Assembly (NCBI RefSeq): GCF_024172165.1
Contig: NZ_JAMZEB010000002.1
Span: forward strand, 8,220,501-8,284,500
Direction of reading: 5' to 3'
Length of the DNA stretch: 64,000 nt
From: Nonomuraea thailandensis
GTDB taxonomy: Bacteria > Actinomycetota > Actinomycetes > Streptosporangiales > Streptosporangiaceae
A program made the translations under genes and the position numbers. Under the pieces are notes generated by a model. The model was not told where the DNA came from and made no database searches. It worked only from the letters and a program-made list of their open reading frames with translations. Positions 61,833 through 64,000 of the stretch are shown here, in pieces. Every line of letters begins with the position of its first letter. The first letter of the stretch is position 1.

Positions 61833-62447
61833 TTACAACCGATCGGGTCCCGGCAGCACCTTGCCGACCAGCTCCGCCACCCGCACCCGCGCCGCGTGCA
61901 CCGGCCCCGGCTCCTCGTCCCCCACCGGAACGGCGGGCGCCCGCTCGTGCGCGTCGTGGTAGGCGAGCGCGAGCCGCAGGAGATAAGCCTCCCAGCCCGG
62001 CTCCCTGCTGACCAGCCGCCCCGGCAGCTCGGCCAGCACCCGCAGCACCCGCCGGTGGTGCGGGTCGGGCGGCGCCCCAGGCCGCCCCCCGGCCGGCACC
62101 CCGAGCTGCCCCGCCCATCTCAGCACGGCGCACGCCCGCGCGTGCCCGTACCGCACCACGAACCCGGGGTTGTCCCAGGTGCGTGGGAAGTCCGGCCAGG
62201 CCGGCTCGAAGGGGACGGCCACGGCCTCCAGGTCCATGGGCGGCTCGGTCAGGACGATCCGCAGGAAGCCCCTTCCCCTGACCTCGGCCGAGGCCACCCC
62301 GCTCAGGCCGCGCAGGCGGCGGGCCAGCTCCTCGGCGGGGAGCCGCCGCCGCAGGGCCGCCGCCGACACGTACGCGCACTCACGCTCCCAGGTGCCCTCG
62401 GGCTCGGGGTGCTCCCCCAGCACCCCGGCCAGCTCCCCAGGTGTCAT
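61833..62447 (-). CDS. nrtL: ArgS-related anticodon-binding protein NrtL (DALR domain)
   Basis: 204 aa. The C-terminal part has the DALR anticodon-binding pattern (VRYGHARACAVLRWAGQLGV, HHRRVLRVLAELPGRLVS, EAYLLRLALAYHDAHERAPA), and an N-terminal segment resembles the Arg-tRNA synthetase add-1 domain. The Rossmann catalytic domain with HIGH and KMSKS is absent, so it is not a synthetase. In many actinobacteria a gene of this type replaces argS upstream of lysA. Function unproven. Confidence 0.8.
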   Translation of the reverse strand: MTPGELAGVLGEHPEPEGTWERECAYVSAAALRRRLPAEELARRLRGLSGVASAEVRGRGFLRIVLTEPPMDLEAVAVPFEPAWPDFPRTWDNPGFVVRYGHARACAVLRWAGQLGVPAGGRPGAPPDPHHRRVLRVLAELPGRLVSREPGWEAYLLRLALAYHDAHERAPAVPVGDEEPGPVHAARVRVAELVGKVLPGPDRL

Positions 62448-62457
62448 GGGGACGAGC

Positions 62458-64000
62458 CTAGATGAGCGCGTGCGGCTCCGCCGAGCCGTACTCGACCAGG
62501 TGGGCGGCTCCCAGGAGCCAGCGGTCCTCGTCGCGCACCCGTACGTAGCCGAACCGGTCCGCCGAGAAGACCTTGATCCCGTCCGTGCGGCACTGCCGCA
62601 TCAGCACCTCGTCCCAGCCGTCCGTGAGGTCGGCGAAGCCCAGCTCGCGCAGCGCGTTGCGGCGGGCCAGCAGGGTGCCGCCGGCGATCTCGGGCAGGTA
62701 GCCGTACTCGGCCTCCGGCTGCTTGAGCAGCGTGGCCTGGGGCTTGCGCAGGTGGGCGTAGAAGGCGGCCTTGCCGACGATGTCGGCCGTGCTGAACAGG
62801 AAGGCGCGCCGCAGGTCCGACAGGTAGTAGGGGCCGTAGACGTCGCGCGGGTCCATGACCGCGACGAGGTCGGCCTCGCACAGGTCGATGCCGGCGTTGA
62901 GCATGGCGCCCTCGGTCATCGCCGCCTGCGGGCGGCGGTGGATGACCTCCACGTCCGGCAGCACGTCGCGGGCCCGCAGCTCGGCCTCGGGCGGGCCGAT
63001 GACGATGAGCTGGTCCACCCCGGACTGCTTGGCGACCTGGGCCAGGGCGTGCTCCAGCAGGTACGGGTCGAGCACGGGCAGCAGGACGGAGGTGTTGAGC
63101 GTGGGCCGGGCGCTGGGCAGGCCGATGGCGTCGAGCAGCTCGTCGACGCGCTCGCTCATGGTCCCCATCGAGTACGCCCGCCGCAGCGCCACGTGCGCCC
63201 GCCGGCCGTCCGCCTCGGGGCCGATCGGCGTGCCGCAGGCGGCGATCTCGGCCAGCCGCCACTGCGGCGTGCCCGGCGGGCAGTCGGCGGCGGCGGGCCA
63301 GCGGTAGGAGGTCAGGACGTCGGGGTAGGACAGGTGCTCGGGCAGGAGCTGGTCGAGCGTGAGCACCCGGTCGATGCGGCCCCCGGCCAGCGGCAGCGGG
63401 TTGTGCACCCGGGGCTGCACGCCGTACTGCAGGCGCGGCCAGGCCACGGTCAGGTCGGCGGTGAAGCGGTGCTCGAACAGGTCGGCCGCGGCGGCGTACG
63501 CCGACACCTCGCCCTTGGTGTGCCAGAACACGGTGCGGATGCCGCGCTCCGCGCACCAGGCCAGCAGCGCCTTGAGGCCCTCACCCGGCTCGCCGGTGAT
63601 CTCCTCGGCCCACGGGCCCTGCGTGACGGACTCGACGACCAGCAGGTGCGGCACCTCCAGGGGGAGCACCCTGGCGAAGTCGCGGGGCGTGAAGCCGGTG
63701 GTCTGCCGCCACTCGTAGCGCAGCAGCGCCTCGGCGTGCGGGTCGGCGATCACCGCGGCCGTCAGGTGCGGGCGCGTGTTGGGGCCGGTGGGCACGCGGT
63801 ACGGCTTGAGCTTGAAGGAGGCGCCGTTGAGCGTCCTGGTCGTGGTGGTGGCCTGGAAGGCGGCTCCCGGGCGCTCGTCCCTGGGCTTGGCGGCGCCGGC
63901 CACCGGCTTGCGCTTGGGCGCGATGGGGCGCTTGACCGGCTTGGCGGCGCCCCTCAGACCCTTGGCCAGGCGTACCGGGTTGCTCTTGCCGCTCTTGATG
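62458..64000 (-). CDS. Glycosyltransferase-like protein, 5' end outside the window
   Basis: The frame is open from the stop at 62458 through the right edge; codons before the GTG at 63903 (IKSGKSNPVRLAKGLRG...KPVKRPIAPKRKP) are Lys/Arg/Pro-rich without stops, so the start is beyond 64000. The N-terminal half has a Rossmann-like look (LTAAVIADPHAEALLRYEW, HLLVVESVTQGPWAEEI, RTVFWHTKGEVS) like CgeB-type glycosyltransferases. The C-terminal half is GT-A-like (TSVLLPVLDPYLLEHALAQV, EGAMLNAGIDLCEADLVAVM), but the DDDDWYGP of the related enzymes reads MDPRDVYGP. It lies ten bases upstream of nrtL on the same strand. Confidence 0.78.
   Translation of the reverse strand, partial: IKSGKSNPVRLAKGLRGAAKPVKRPIAPKRKPVAGAAKPRDERPGAAFQATTTTRTLNGASFKLKPYRVPTGPNTRPHLTAAVIADPHAEALLRYEWRQTTGFTPRDFARVLPLEVPHLLVVESVTQGPWAEEITGEPGEGLKALLAWCAERGIRTVFWHTKGEVSAYAAAADLFEHRFTADLTVAWPRLQYGVQPRVHNPLPLAGGRIDRVLTLDQLLPEHLSYPDVLTSYRWPAAADCPPGTPQWRLAEIAACGTPIGPEADGRRAHVALRRAYSMGTMSERVDELLDAIGLPSARPTLNTSVLLPVLDPYLLEHALAQVAKQSGVDQLIVIGPPEAELRARDVLPDVEVIHRRPQAAMTEGAMLNAGIDLCEADLVAVMDPRDVYGPYYLSDLRRAFLFSTADIVGKAAFYAHLRKPQATLLKQPEAEYGYLPEIAGGTLLARRNALRELGFADLTDGWDEVLMRQCRTDGIKVFSADRFGYVRVRDEDRWLLGAAHLVEYGSAEPHALI

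Noticed and set aside
61833..62447. Arginyl-tRNA synthetase
   Set aside because: It is far too short and has no HIGH or KMSKS motif or Rossmann domain; only the tRNA-binding parts are present.

Overview
The window is very GC-rich DNA with GTG and TTG starts, short intergenic gaps and many 1-4 bp stop/start overlaps, which fits a high-GC actinomycete. The gene order nrtL-lysA-hom-thrC-thrB-rho-rpmE-prfA-prmC-sua5-wecA-atpIZ-atpBEFHAGDC-DUF2550 matches, with insertions, the order I know from Mycobacterium tuberculosis Rv1292-Rv1312. The ATR, nucS, methylmalonyl-CoA epimerase and thiolase genes also have relatives nearby in that genome (Rv1314c, Rv1321, Rv1322A, Rv1323). A Streptosporangiales-type organism (Nonomuraea-like) is my best guess; no rRNA or tRNA is present to confirm it. 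No IS, phage, CRISPR or tRNA was seen.

Layout. 1-4.6 kb: a truncated gene end, a 50-aa charged protein, a terpene synthase with altered metal motifs, a secreted PI-PLC-like phosphodiesterase, and a TetR regulator divergent from a deazaflavin-dependent oxidoreductase with three palindromic operators between them. 4.6-6.3 kb: thiolase and methylmalonyl-CoA epimerase, divergent. 6.5-11.3 kb: a DivIVA-like coiled-coil protein, an AI-2E/PerM exporter-family protein, an alpha/beta hydrolase, a CAP-domain protein and an SDR. 11.4-16.6 kb: a large secreted DNRLRE/LamG protein, a second hydrolase with a small zinc-motif protein, and NucS. 16.7-20.8 kb: carotenoid oxygenase, GNAT, aldehyde dehydrogenase, TetR. 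20.9-24.4 kb: ABC ATPase, ABC permease, orphan histidine kinase and STAS protein on the minus strand. 24.5-25.1 kb: cobalamin adenosyltransferase.

25.2-36.1 kb (minus strand): DUF2550, the complete F1Fo ATP synthase operon with its two small assembly genes, a WecA/MraY-type phosphosugar transferase and glyA. 36.2-39.0 kb: an unusual two-gene low-complexity cassette with a duplicated module. 39.0-48.7 kb (minus): sua5, prmC, prfA, rpmE, a NarL-type two-component pair, rho, thrB, thrC. 48.8-59.0 kb: seven genes, six of them glycosyltransferases of two related types plus one membrane/coiled-coil protein, lying between thrC and hom. 59.0-64.0 kb (minus): hom, lysA, nrtL and a further glycosyltransferase-like gene that runs off the window.

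How it fits together. Much of the window is housekeeping: proton-driven ATP synthesis, aspartate-family amino acids (lysA, hom, thrC, thrB), translation termination (prfA with its methylase prmC), L31, t6A modification, Rho termination, and B12-linked propionate metabolism (epimerase, ATR). Accessory DNA sits in defined gaps of this conserved backbone. The most unusual accessory parts are the glycosyltransferase block that separates hom from thrC, and the low-complexity cassette upstream of glyA. All functions are read from sequence motifs; no search was run.
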